Assembly (NCBI RefSeq): GCF_039543205.1
Contig: NZ_BAABJH010000002.1
Coordinates: 62,001-126,000, forward strand
Origin: Flaviramulus_B aquimarinus
GTDB lineage: Bacteria > Bacteroidota > Bacteroidia > Flavobacteriales > Flavobacteriaceae
DNA length: 64,000 bases
Direction: 5' to 3'
Below are positions 1 through 8,154 of this stretch, piece by piece; position 1 is the first letter of the stretch; every line of letters begins with the position of its first letter. The position numbers and the translations under genes are program-made. The notes beneath the pieces are model-generated. The model saw nothing but the letters and a program-made list of their open reading frames with translations, made no database searches and was not told where the DNA came from.

Positions 1-1442
1 TTTTTAGATTTAATATCCAAGTGGTTGGTAGGCTCATCCATAATAAGCACATTAAAAGGTTGTAGCATTAGTTTAGCCAATGCCAAACGATTACGCTCTC
101 CACCAGAAAGCACTCGTACATATTTATCTACTTCCTCACCTCTAAATAAAAATGACCCAAGAATGTCTCGCACTTTACTTCTATTGGTTTCGTTGGCAGC
201 ATCAATCATAATATCTAAAACGGTCTTACTACCATCTAAATATTCGGCTTGATTTTGAGCAAAATAACCGATTTGTACATTGTGTCCCAGCTTTAAATGG
301 CCATCATGATTTATATCTCCAACAATAATTTTTGCTAAAGTAGATTTTCCTTGCCCATTTTGTCCAACAAAAGCCGTTTTACTATCCCGTTCTATAAGTA
401 AATCTATATGTTTTAAAACTTGATTGTTACCATAGTTTTTAGATATTTTTTCTGTTTCAACAACAACTTTACCCGGTGTTATTGATACTGGAAAATTAAG
501 TGTCATTACACTATTATCATCTTCATCTACCTCAATCCTATCGATTTTATCCAGCTTTTTAATTAATGATTGTGCCATAGTAGCCTTAGAGGCTTTGGCT
601 CGAAATTTTTCAATCAACTTTTCGGTTTGTTCTATTTGTTTTTGCTGATTTTTTTGAGAGGCTAATTGTTGAGTTCTTAATTCTTCTCTTAAAATTAAAT
701 ATTTAGTATATGGTTTTGGGTAATCATAAATACGTCCTAAAGAAATTTCAATAGTTCTGTTGGTTACATTATCCAGAAACATTTTATCATGCGATACTAT
801 GACCACTGCTCCTGGGTAATTCTTTAAAAAGCTTTCTAGCCAAATAATAGACTCAATATCTAAATGGTTGGTAGGTTCATCTAAAAGTAAGATATCGTTA
901 TTTTGAAGTAGTAATTTTGCCAACTCTATTCGCATACGCCAACCTCCTGAAAATGTATCGGTTAGTTTGTTAAAATCTTGACGCTTAAAACCTAAACCTT
1001 GAAGTATTTTCTCAGTATCACCTTGATAATTATAACCTCCTAATATTTCATATTGCTCTTGGAGTTCATTAATATCGACCATAAGTTGATGATACCCTTC
1101 ACTTTCATAATCTGTACGTTCTGCCATTTGGGTATTAACCCTTTCCATTTTAGCTTCCAACACCTTAATTTCAGTAAAAGCTTCGTAAGCTTCTTCAAGT
1201 ACTGTTCTTCCAAAAACAAAATCAATATCTTGTTTTAAAAACCCAATTTTAAGATCTTTATCTGCAGCAATTTGCCCTGTATCAGGTTCCATTTCCTTAG
1301 ATAAAATTTTGAGCATCGTAGATTTACCTGCTCCATTTTTACCAATAAGACCTATCCTATCGCCATGCCCTAGTTTGAATGTCAGGTCTTCAAACAAGTA
1401 TTCGCCTTGAAATGAAATCGATAAATTATGAATATTCATCAT
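1..1442 (-). CDS. ABC-F family ATPase (EttA/Uup-like), 3' end cut by window edge
   Basis: This is a soluble protein with two ABC nucleotide-binding domains and no membrane segments, the ABC-F arrangement. Members bind the ribosomal E-site region and act in translation, in rescue of stalled ribosomes or in antibiotic resistance. Domain 1 has Walker A GLIGKNGAGKST (about residues 31-42), signature FSGGWRMR and Walker B ILLLDEPTNHLD. A charged linker follows, then domain 2 with GQNGQGKST, signature LSGGERNRL and LIMDEPTNHLD. About 480 codons are visible of a protein usually near 540, so only the C-terminal tail is missing. Two adjacent ATG codons (1442 and 1439) could serve as the start. The paralog cannot be assigned (EttA, Uup or YheS type) without a tree. 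Confidence 0.93.
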   Translation of the reverse strand, partial: MMNIHNLSISFQGEYLFEDLTFKLGHGDRIGLIGKNGAGKSTMLKILSKEMEPDTGQIAADKDLKIGFLKQDIDFVFGRTVLEEAYEAFTEIKVLEAKMERVNTQMAERTDYESEGYHQLMVDINELQEQYEILGGYNYQGDTEKILQGLGFKRQDFNKLTDTFSGGWRMRIELAKLLLQNNDILLLDEPTNHLDIESIIWLESFLKNYPGAVVIVSHDKMFLDNVTNRTIEISLGRIYDYPKPYTKYLILREELRTQQLASQKNQQKQIEQTEKLIEKFRAKASKATMAQSLIKKLDKIDRIEVDEDDNSVMTLNFPVSITPGKVVVETEKISKNYGNNQVLKHIDLLIERDSKTAFVGQNGQGKSTLAKIIVGDINHDGHLKLGHNVQIGYFAQNQAEYLDGSKTVLDIMIDAANETNRSKVRDILGSFLFRGEEVDKYVRVLSGGERNRLALAKLMLQPFNVLIMDEPTNHLDIKSK

Positions 1443-1475
1443 AGAAATGTAACTTTTATTACTGAGCTTTTTTTT

Positions 1476-1634
1476 GAACTCATTTAAACTTTTTTAATTT
1501 GCTAAAAAGTTGCTTTTTTTAGCCCTCCTATTTCCTTTTCTCCTTCCTTAGCCCTGCTATGCTACTCAAAAAAGCCTTTAACAGAACTAAAAACCTTTAA
1601 TTTTCGCTTAAATCCAAAAAGTTTAAACGAGTTC
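1476..1634. repeat. 19-bp imperfect inverted repeat enclosing 121 bp
   Basis: The left arm at 1476-1494 reads GAACTCATTTAAACTTTTT. The right arm at 1616-1634 is its reverse complement with one mismatch. Between them lie a small hairpin (GCTAAAAA at 1501-1508 against TTTTTAGC at 1515-1522) and a pyrimidine-rich stretch, with no credible reading frame. The pair occupies most of the 315-bp divergent gap between the ABC-F gene and the DUF983 gene. It could be a miniature element remnant or paired operators. No target-site duplication is evident. Confidence 0.5.
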
Positions 1635-1647
1635 ATTGTTAAAACAG

Positions 1648-1655
1648 TACTTTTG
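1648..1655 (+). promoter_or_regulatory. Putative -7 element (TACTTTTG) before the DUF983 gene
   Basis: The sequence matches the Bacteroidota -7 consensus TAnnTTTG and lies about 100 bp before the DUF983 start. No convincing TTTG -33 element lies at the expected distance, so this is a weak call. Confidence 0.3.
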
Positions 1656-1757
1656 TACTTGTTTCCCACTCTAATGGGTATGACAATTTCAAAAGAAATC
1701 TTGACTACAAGCCCAAAAGTGGTTGTTTAATGCGCTTGCAAAAATACATTAAATTAT

Positions 1758-2141
1758 ATGTTTAAAAAAGGAACAAAATTATATAGTATATTAACCAGTT
1801 CTTGTCCAAAATGCCATGAGGAATCTATGTTTAAAAATAAAAATCCTTATATCCTTTCTGAAGCATTAAGCATGAACGAAAATTGTAGTAACTGCAAAAC
1901 TAAATATAAAATTGAGCCTTCTTTTTTCTATGGGTCTATGTATGTAAGTTACCCTGTTGGTATTGCTTTTGCTACTGCGGCTTTTGTTATTTCCTATTTT
2001 TTATTTGAAGCTAGTTTACATGTAGTTTTCATATCCATAGTCGCCACACTAATTGTCTGTATGCCGATTATTTTAAGACTTTCTCGAAATATTTGGATTA
2101 ACTTTTTTATGAGTTACGATAAATCACTTTCAAAAAAATAA
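1758..2141 (+). CDS. DUF983 family small membrane protein
   Basis: The protein has 127 residues. The N-terminal half carries two CxxC pairs (SCPKCHEESMF and NCSNCKTKY), typical of a zinc-ribbon-like module. Two hydrophobic segments of about 20 residues follow (roughly 55-77 and 82-102), then a short basic tail. This is the layout of the DUF983 family, which is common in Bacteroidota and Alphaproteobacteria and has no established function. It stands alone between a divergent ABC-F gene and a convergent FAD oxidoreductase. The family call is fairly secure; the role is unknown. Confidence 0.8.
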   Translation: MFKKGTKLYSILTSSCPKCHEESMFKNKNPYILSEALSMNENCSNCKTKYKIEPSFFYGSMYVSYPVGIAFATAAFVISYFLFEASLHVVFISIVATLIVCMPIILRLSRNIWINFFMSYDKSLSKK

Positions 2142-2192
2142 TGGTTTTTTTGAAATTATCGCAACCTTTGGTTTTGCTAGTGGATTAGCATT

Positions 2193-3236
2193 TTATAATT
2201 CAAAGCGTTTAATATCTATTTCTTTTTCTAAAGGCATATCCTTTTCAATAAAATTAAAAAGCTGCTTAGCGACATAAGGTCCAATCATAACACCTCGTGT
2301 GCCTAAACCATTGAGAACAAATAGATGTTTATGGATTTTATGTTGTCCCACCAAAGGTCTTCTATCTTTTACTGTAGGTCTTATCCCTGCTACTTGGTTT
2401 ACGACTTCAAACGGACATGTAATCAATTTTTTTAACTTATTTAAAAGTTCGTTTTTTGCACCCTTGGTAACTTTATGAGTCAAATCTTTCCATTCGTAAG
2501 TCGCACCAACAATATACAAATCATCTTCTAAAGGAATTAAAAAAACACCTGCTTTTAAAACATAATCAATATTTAAATCTGGTACGTTGATGATTATCAA
2601 TTCCCCTTTTGCTGGTACTAAAGGTAAACCCTTGAAATACGGGTTTTGCTTAATACCAAAACCTTCGGCAAATACAATATTTGTTGCGGTTATATTGTTG
2701 TAACGAATGGTTTTACTTTCTATTTGCAGTGCTTGATAATTAAAAGCTTCTTCAAACAATAAATTCTGCTTTAACAAATGTTTTTTATAGGCTTCAATCA
2801 TGGTTTTCATATCTATCCGTCCTGTTTCTAAAACTTTTCCAAATCCAAACGGCGCCTTTACAGCACTATTTTCATTTTTAATGATTTCTGTTGAAAGATA
2901 CTTTGAAAGTAATCGTTTATCTGAAGCTGCAAACCAATCGTTTTGTTCTTCTAATGATGCAAACTTTCTATATACAGGGATTTTATAATCTAACTTAACA
3001 TTTAACGCTTTTTCTATATTGGCATAGAGTGGCAAAGCTATGTCTAGCTGTTCTTTACTTTTCCAAACCGACGTAAAGCGTTTTAATACTACTGGATTAT
3101 AAAGCCCTCCAGCAACTGTTGATGATTGCTGAGAAGTATCGTCAAACACCACAAAGGTTTTATTATTTGCTTTTAATTGCTCGCAAAAGCTAATACCCGC
3201 TATCCCTATTCCTATTACTATATAATCTACTTGCAT
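2193..3236 (-). CDS. FAD-dependent oxidoreductase, DadA/glycine-oxidase type
   Basis: The protein has about 347 residues. The N-terminus reads MQVDYIVIGIGIAGISF, with the Rossmann GxGxxG fingerprint of an FAD-binding DAO fold. The C-terminus carries GLGTRGVMIGPYVAKQL, the second FAD-contacting segment of this family, and GIRPTVKDRRPLVG precedes it. I chose the ATG at 3236 because an upstream ATG at 3290 would place the start at the edge of the gldN terminator hairpin and add 18 residues before the FAD motif. The substrate cannot be deduced; relatives oxidise D-amino acids, glycine or sarcosine. It follows the gld operon but is separated from it by the terminator. Confidence 0.82.
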   Translation of the reverse strand: MQVDYIVIGIGIAGISFCEQLKANNKTFVVFDDTSQQSSTVAGGLYNPVVLKRFTSVWKSKEQLDIALPLYANIEKALNVKLDYKIPVYRKFASLEEQNDWFAASDKRLLSKYLSTEIIKNENSAVKAPFGFGKVLETGRIDMKTMIEAYKKHLLKQNLLFEEAFNYQALQIESKTIRYNNITATNIVFAEGFGIKQNPYFKGLPLVPAKGELIIINVPDLNIDYVLKAGVFLIPLEDDLYIVGATYEWKDLTHKVTKGAKNELLNKLKKLITCPFEVVNQVAGIRPTVKDRRPLVGQHKIHKHLFVLNGLGTRGVMIGPYVAKQLFNFIEKDMPLEKEIDIKRFEL

Positions 3237-3290
3237 AATATTTGCTGCTAAGATAAATAGATTATAGATTTCTGCTTGATTAGGAAGCAC

Positions 3291-3324
3291 AAAAAAACGC
3301 CCACTTTAAAAAGTGAGCGTTTTA
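3291..3324 (-). terminator. Rho-independent terminator of the gldKLMN operon
   Basis: On the minus strand a stem of AAACGCTCACTTT pairs across a short loop with AAGTGGGCGTTT and runs into seven T residues. It begins about 20 bp beyond the gldN stop codon. Confidence 0.8.
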
Positions 3325-3345
3325 CTATTTTATTAATTCTAAAGC

Positions 3346-4236
3346 TTAATAAGTCCACATATCAAGTTCAAAATCTCTAATCTTATCTTTAATTCTTTCT
3401 GACTCTAAAAGTTGCATCAATGCATTTTGCGAGACATACTCATTAATTTTTCTATCGCCTTGAACATTTTCTTCTTTATAAATATATCCATGAAAACGTC
3501 TAGCATTTAGTACATGATCGAAAGAATAAGGAATAGAACTATTTTCATTATTAAATGATTTAGCTTCGTGCAGCACCTCTCTAGCATCTGGGAAAAACAC
3601 CCAAAACAAAGGCACTAAGTCTGGCTCATCGTCATCAATAAAATTAACATCTGGAGCAACTGGAGCAATACCTAATAACCTATATTTCATTTCAGCTTGA
3701 CGCTTATCAAAATACCAAAGTCCTTTTATGTGGTATTCCTTAATATCTGCAGCAGTAATATCTCTTCTGTTTATATACTCTGCAGACAATTCTTCACCAG
3801 CATTTAATTGCTCAATACCAAACTCGGTAGTATCAATTTTAACCAAAGCTGCTTCAATATCTTTTAAAGTTCGTTTTGTTGTAAAATAAGAATCATCGTA
3901 AATATTTTTTATATCTCCATTTTTAATGCTTTTCATAAGCACATCGTACAACGACCGTCTATCTTTACCAATATTATTGGTATCTATTGGGTAGTATAGT
4001 GGGAAATTTGAGCGTTCATCAAGAACAATTTTTTCCCATACCATTTTAGAAAATAAGATATCTCTATCGTCAACATAGCCATATTCTAATGGTTTATCAT
4101 TGTCAACGGCCTTTTGAGCTTCTGTTCTTACTCCAATTTCCTCTGGACTTTTAGCATTTAATATGTTGGCTTGTGCAAACATACTTGATGCTGTAAAAAC
4201 AGTAACAACGGTTAATAAAAAACACTTTAAATTCAT
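3346..4236 (-). CDS. gldN: Gliding motility/type IX secretion protein GldN
   Basis: The protein has 296 residues with a signal peptide (MNLKCFLLTVVTVFTASSMFAQ). The mature part resembles GldN/PorN, a periplasmic component that forms the outer-membrane-associated ring with the lipoprotein GldK and contacts the trans-periplasmic GldM. The conserved core includes VPLFWVFFPDAREVLHE and a C-terminal LDMWTY. It is the last gene of gldK-gldL-gldM-gldN, 56 bp after gldM, and is followed by a strong terminator. Loss of GldN in Flavobacterium johnsoniae blocks type IX secretion and gliding. No second copy (gldO) follows here, unlike in F. johnsoniae. Confidence 0.93.
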   Translation of the reverse strand: MNLKCFLLTVVTVFTASSMFAQANILNAKSPEEIGVRTEAQKAVDNDKPLEYGYVDDRDILFSKMVWEKIVLDERSNFPLYYPIDTNNIGKDRRSLYDVLMKSIKNGDIKNIYDDSYFTTKRTLKDIEAALVKIDTTEFGIEQLNAGEELSAEYINRRDITAADIKEYHIKGLWYFDKRQAEMKYRLLGIAPVAPDVNFIDDDEPDLVPLFWVFFPDAREVLHEAKSFNNENSSIPYSFDHVLNARRFHGYIYKEENVQGDRKINEYVSQNALMQLLESERIKDKIRDFELDMWTY

Positions 4237-4292
4237 TTTAATTTTATTTTTATTAATTCAATAGCAACAACATAACGTTAATACTACTAATT

Positions 4293-5855
4293 TTAGTTTG
4301 TTAACTCAACAAAAACTGGAGATACTTTTTTAAGTATTACACTAACGCCAGTAGCTTTAGCTTCAATATCAAATATTTGAACTCCAGATCCACGTTTTGC
4401 TTTACGCAATGCACCTTTTGCTCTAGTATCTAACTTATTTCCGTTTACATTTATTGTTGGTTGTCCAGGAACTTTAAATTTAAATCCTGTAACACGCAAT
4501 GGTAATTCAAAATCAAAATCATCAAATTTAGCTCCAATAGTAGAAATTGCAAGACTGTTACGTTGCATTTTTAATGCGCCATCTTCACCTCTTAAAGTTC
4601 CTGTTGGTTTTGGTAAATCCTTAATTCTAAATTTAGCATTATCGCTAACTTTACCACCATCTGGTAATGTACCAGTAACATTAATAGTTATTTCTCTACC
4701 TTTAATTCTTGTAGCATCCATAACATAGCTACTACCAGAACCTCTAGATAAACCTTGAGCACTTGCAGTTACTTTGTTGTCTGGTATACCTGCAAATGAA
4801 ATAGTCATTGGGTTTTTAACACCTCTGTATACTACATTCATTTTATCTGCTGAAATTGTTGCTGAATTTGGTTTTGCTACTGTAGCAAATGATGATTTTA
4901 CTGGTACTTCAATTTCTTCTCCATCTTGAGCAAATATCAATTTACCTTCAATTTTGTGTTCTCCAACACCACCTGTTCCAATTTTCAACTTTACTTTACC
5001 ATCCTCGATAGAATATTGGTTTTCTGATAGTTTTCTACCGTCTAAAGTCAATTCAACACGACTTGGTTTTGTAGAAGCATCTTTACGACCTAATACAATT
5101 TGACCATCAAACTGCTCACCATTAAAGTAAGCTGATTTAGACGTTTCCATTAAGGTTGTATAGTTTGTCATAGACACTTCACTAGAAAGTGTTCCTTGTA
5201 ACATGTTTGATAATACTTCAGATTCCGTGGTTTTAATATCGGCTTGAAGTTGTGTCATTTTAGTTAAAGACGCTACTAAAGGAAATCCTTTGTAATGGTA
5301 ATCTAACCAGTCTACTTTAATACCGTCTCTATTAACTTCCTGATCGGTACTAAATTTATCTTTAACTTCTTTTATGATGCCTTCCATACCTTTTTTGTCA
5401 GATAAGATTTTAACAACACCATCTCTAAATCCGTTGATTTGAGCTAAAAACTCTTGACCATCTTCTTTTAGCTTGTCGCCTTTAAAAAAGTTTTCATCTA
5501 AGTAATCGCCTTTATCCATAATTTCATAATCCGTAGGATCATCAAGTTTTGCGGTCATTTTACCTTTTAAATCTTCTAAATAGGCATCAAAATTGTGTGC
5601 TAATTTATCAATTTGGTCTGCTTTAGCTTGTAAAGGCTTATATTTTTCAGGTTGATCTGCTGCTTTTTGTTCTAAACTTGCCACAAAACTTTGATTTCTA
5701 GTTTCTGTAGCTTGATTAGACTCCGTAAGTTTTTCGTTCATTAATCCGAAGGCTGATAGCACTTCTTTCGACATATTTAAAGCTAGCATGGCTATAAATA
5801 TTAAATACATCAGATTAATCATTTTCTGTCGTGGTGATAAATTTCCTCCTGCCAT
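4293..5855 (-). CDS. gldM: Gliding motor/type IX secretion protein GldM
   Basis: The protein has 520 residues. A single N-terminal transmembrane helix (about residues 14-32) follows a short cytoplasmic segment, MAGGNLSPRQKM. The large periplasmic part begins helical and coiled (about 35-220) and continues into beta-rich domains, as in the known GldM/PorM dimer that spans the periplasm. GldM sits with GldL in the inner membrane as the proton-driven motor and transmits motion to the GldK/GldN ring. The length matches the family (about 510-525). It starts 46 bp after gldL. Confidence 0.95.
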   Translation of the reverse strand: MAGGNLSPRQKMINLMYLIFIAMLALNMSKEVLSAFGLMNEKLTESNQATETRNQSFVASLEQKAADQPEKYKPLQAKADQIDKLAHNFDAYLEDLKGKMTAKLDDPTDYEIMDKGDYLDENFFKGDKLKEDGQEFLAQINGFRDGVVKILSDKKGMEGIIKEVKDKFSTDQEVNRDGIKVDWLDYHYKGFPLVASLTKMTQLQADIKTTESEVLSNMLQGTLSSEVSMTNYTTLMETSKSAYFNGEQFDGQIVLGRKDASTKPSRVELTLDGRKLSENQYSIEDGKVKLKIGTGGVGEHKIEGKLIFAQDGEEIEVPVKSSFATVAKPNSATISADKMNVVYRGVKNPMTISFAGIPDNKVTASAQGLSRGSGSSYVMDATRIKGREITINVTGTLPDGGKVSDNAKFRIKDLPKPTGTLRGEDGALKMQRNSLAISTIGAKFDDFDFELPLRVTGFKFKVPGQPTINVNGNKLDTRAKGALRKAKRGSGVQIFDIEAKATGVSVILKKVSPVFVELTN

Positions 5856-5901
5856 TTATAATTAGGTTTTTGGTTAATATTAATTTGGGATTAACCCCTA
5901 A

Positions 5902-6537
5902 TTATTTATTCATTGCAGACAACATACCTCCATATACGCCATTTAAAGACGATAAGTTTGATGCTAAAGATTGCATTTGTTCTTTTAATTTCCCAGCATT
6001 TTCAATAGACTCTTCATTGATAGTTGCTTGTTTATTAATGCTTTCTAACTGTACTTTGTATAGGCTGTTTAATGATTCCATTTGAGCTGCTGCTAATGAT
6101 AATTCTTCACCATATTTTTTACTAGCTTCGATAGAATCTACAGTTGATGACATGTTTTTAGCAGCACCTTCAAAGTTTTTAATGCTATCGCCTAAACTAG
6201 AAATTAATTCTCCATCAATTTTAGCTTCTTTTAATAAGTTATCTAATTTTTTAGATAATATACCTTGTGCATCTTCTTTTCCATCTTTGCTCATTGATTG
6301 TCCTCCTGCTAATTCTGGATATACTAAAGACCAATCTAAATCATCATCAACAGGTTCGAATGCTGATAATGCAAATATAATTGCTTCGGTTACTAAACCA
6401 ATAGTTAACATAACGTTACCTGTTAGTGGTCCAATTTCGAAGTGAATAATCTTGAATAGTGCTCCAACAATTACAATTGCTGCTCCTAATCCATAAGCCA
6501 TGTTCATGAACTTCTTGTTTGCTTTTGACTTTGCCAT
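5902..6537 (-). CDS. gldL: Gliding motor/type IX secretion protein GldL
   Basis: The protein has 211 residues. Two transmembrane helices lie near the N-terminus (about 13-33 and 40-58), followed by a long cytoplasmic helical tail with coiled-coil character. Lys29 and His32 in helix 1 and Glu51 in helix 2 (GLVTEAIIF) occupy the places of the charged membrane residues implicated in proton coupling in GldL of F. johnsoniae; that equivalence is from memory of the family. It is the stator-like pentamer around the GldM dimer. Second gene of the gldKLMN operon. Confidence 0.95.
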   Translation of the reverse strand: MAKSKANKKFMNMAYGLGAAIVIVGALFKIIHFEIGPLTGNVMLTIGLVTEAIIFALSAFEPVDDDLDWSLVYPELAGGQSMSKDGKEDAQGILSKKLDNLLKEAKIDGELISSLGDSIKNFEGAAKNMSSTVDSIEASKKYGEELSLAAAQMESLNSLYKVQLESINKQATINEESIENAGKLKEQMQSLASNLSSLNGVYGGMLSAMNK

Positions 6538-6619
6538 AATTTTTTGGTTTTTAATTTTAAGTAGGTTTTACTTAAGTAGGTTAATAGTTTTTATTATTAT
6601 TGATTTGATTCTAAAATTA

Positions 6620-7996
6620 TTAATTCTTTCCTGTTCCATTTTTTGTTACTACTGTCCCCATGTAATCTTGAACGGTTCTGAAACCTATATAACTTCTTGC
6701 TGAATCTGCATATTCGTAATCTCTAGAGCTTACTTGTAAAAAGTACGCGACATCTTTCCATGAACCACCTCTTACAATTTTACGTTGATTGTTATTATCA
6801 TTAACACTAGGATTTATTGTTGATGTGTATTCATAAGATGAAGGATCGTACGATGCATTCACCCATTCTGCTACATTACCTGCCATGTTATATAAATTAT
6901 AATCATTAGGCTCATAAGATTTAGCTTCAACGGTATATAACGCCTGATCTGCTGCATAATCACCCCTTACTGGTTTAAAGTTTGCCATAAAACAACCTCT
7001 ATCACTTTTAGTATATGGACCTCCCCATGGGTAAGTTGCGGCTTGTAAACCACCTCTTGCGGCATACTCCCACTCTGCTTCAGATGGTAATCTAAACGTG
7101 TTTACCATAGCAGATCCTTTTTTAGATTTTTGATAAGAATTTTTGTTAATTGTACGCCATTCACAAAATGCTTTTGCTTGTTTCCATGTCACGCCAACTA
7201 CTGGATAATCACTATAGGCATCATGCCAAAAATAATCATTATGCATTGGCTCATTGTATGAATATGCAAAATCTCTAATCCAAACTGTTGTATCTGGATA
7301 GACTTCGATTTCTTCTTTAACGATAACATCTTTACGCTTAACACCTCTGTTTCTTGCAGCTTCTTGGATATCCATATAACTGTATTGGAACTTAAACTTT
7401 GTTACATCCCAAGTACGTTGCCCATTATAAGCTTCTTCCATAGGCAGATACATTGTATCCATAACCTCGGTATAATATTCATCTGGGTATTCTGAGGTAT
7501 CGTATATTAAATCGACATCCTTATTGATTTTTCTACCTTCATAGCCTGTTGGCCCTAAACCTGTATAGTTATCAAACATGTATTGTTCGTAAACACTCAT
7601 ATTTGCAGTATCTGCATCTTTAAAGGCATACTCACCTATACCTCCTTCGTCTGGAGTCATTCCAACCTCATCAGCTAATACGGCAAGTTTCATTCGCACT
7701 ATCGAATCTCTAACCCAATTAACAAACTGACGGTACTCGCTATTTGTTATTTCTGTTGCATCCATATAAATGGCTCTAACAGTAACTGTCTTTGCAGGAG
7801 CATCGTTTACACCAGCTAAATCATCATCAGCTTTCCCCATAATAAACGCACCACCAGGAATAAGTTCCATACCATAAGGCTTTTCCGGATGCCATTTTTT
7901 CCCTTGCACACCTACCAGTTCGCCCCTATCTTTAGAGCCGCAACTAGTTAGTACTGCTAATACTGCGGTTAATAATAAAAACTTCTTCATATCCAT
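6620..7996 (-). CDS. gldK: Gliding motility lipoprotein GldK
   Basis: The protein has 458 residues. The lipoprotein signal ends in LAVLTSCGSK with Cys19 as the lipidation site. The rest is a formylglycine-generating-enzyme-like (FGE/sulfatase-modifying) domain, with MELIPGGAFIMGK near residue 45, RLPSEAEWEYAARGG in the middle and VRGGSWKD and SYIGFRTV near the end. GldK/PorK is an outer-membrane lipoprotein forming the periplasmic ring with GldN. It is first in the operon, with three imperfect 20-bp repeats 65-125 bp upstream. The start could also be the in-frame ATG two codons later (7990). Confidence 0.95.
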   Translation of the reverse strand: MDMKKFLLLTAVLAVLTSCGSKDRGELVGVQGKKWHPEKPYGMELIPGGAFIMGKADDDLAGVNDAPAKTVTVRAIYMDATEITNSEYRQFVNWVRDSIVRMKLAVLADEVGMTPDEGGIGEYAFKDADTANMSVYEQYMFDNYTGLGPTGYEGRKINKDVDLIYDTSEYPDEYYTEVMDTMYLPMEEAYNGQRTWDVTKFKFQYSYMDIQEAARNRGVKRKDVIVKEEIEVYPDTTVWIRDFAYSYNEPMHNDYFWHDAYSDYPVVGVTWKQAKAFCEWRTINKNSYQKSKKGSAMVNTFRLPSEAEWEYAARGGLQAATYPWGGPYTKSDRGCFMANFKPVRGDYAADQALYTVEAKSYEPNDYNLYNMAGNVAEWVNASYDPSSYEYTSTINPSVNDNNNQRKIVRGGSWKDVAYFLQVSSRDYEYADSARSYIGFRTVQDYMGTVVTKNGTGKN

Positions 7997-8061
7997 AGTA
8001 AAACTCGAGGTTAATTATTTAAGCTTCAATTTCGAGAGCGTAAACATATTTATATATTTTC

Positions 8062-8120
8062 TAAAAAACAACTTTTTATCTAAAAAAATAACATTTCATC
8101 GTAAAAAAATAACGTTTCAA
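8062..8120. repeat. Three imperfect direct repeats upstream of gldK
   Basis: Copies begin at 8062, 8081 and 8102 (spacings 19 and 21 bp). The best two share TAAAAAAATAAC followed by A/GTTTCA; the first is more degenerate (TAAAAAACAACTTTTTATC). They lie between the gldK start and the preceding arginase-like gene, on one face of the helix. They could be operator sites for the gld operon; chance in an A-rich gap is the alternative. Confidence 0.5.
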
Positions 8121-8154
8121 CGATGAAAATGGTATTTTGACCATACTTTGTCTA

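Noticed and set aside
8125..8147. Hairpin ATGGT/ACCAT after the arginase-like gene as terminator
   Set aside because: Only five base pairs and a weak T-run; too weak to list as a feature.
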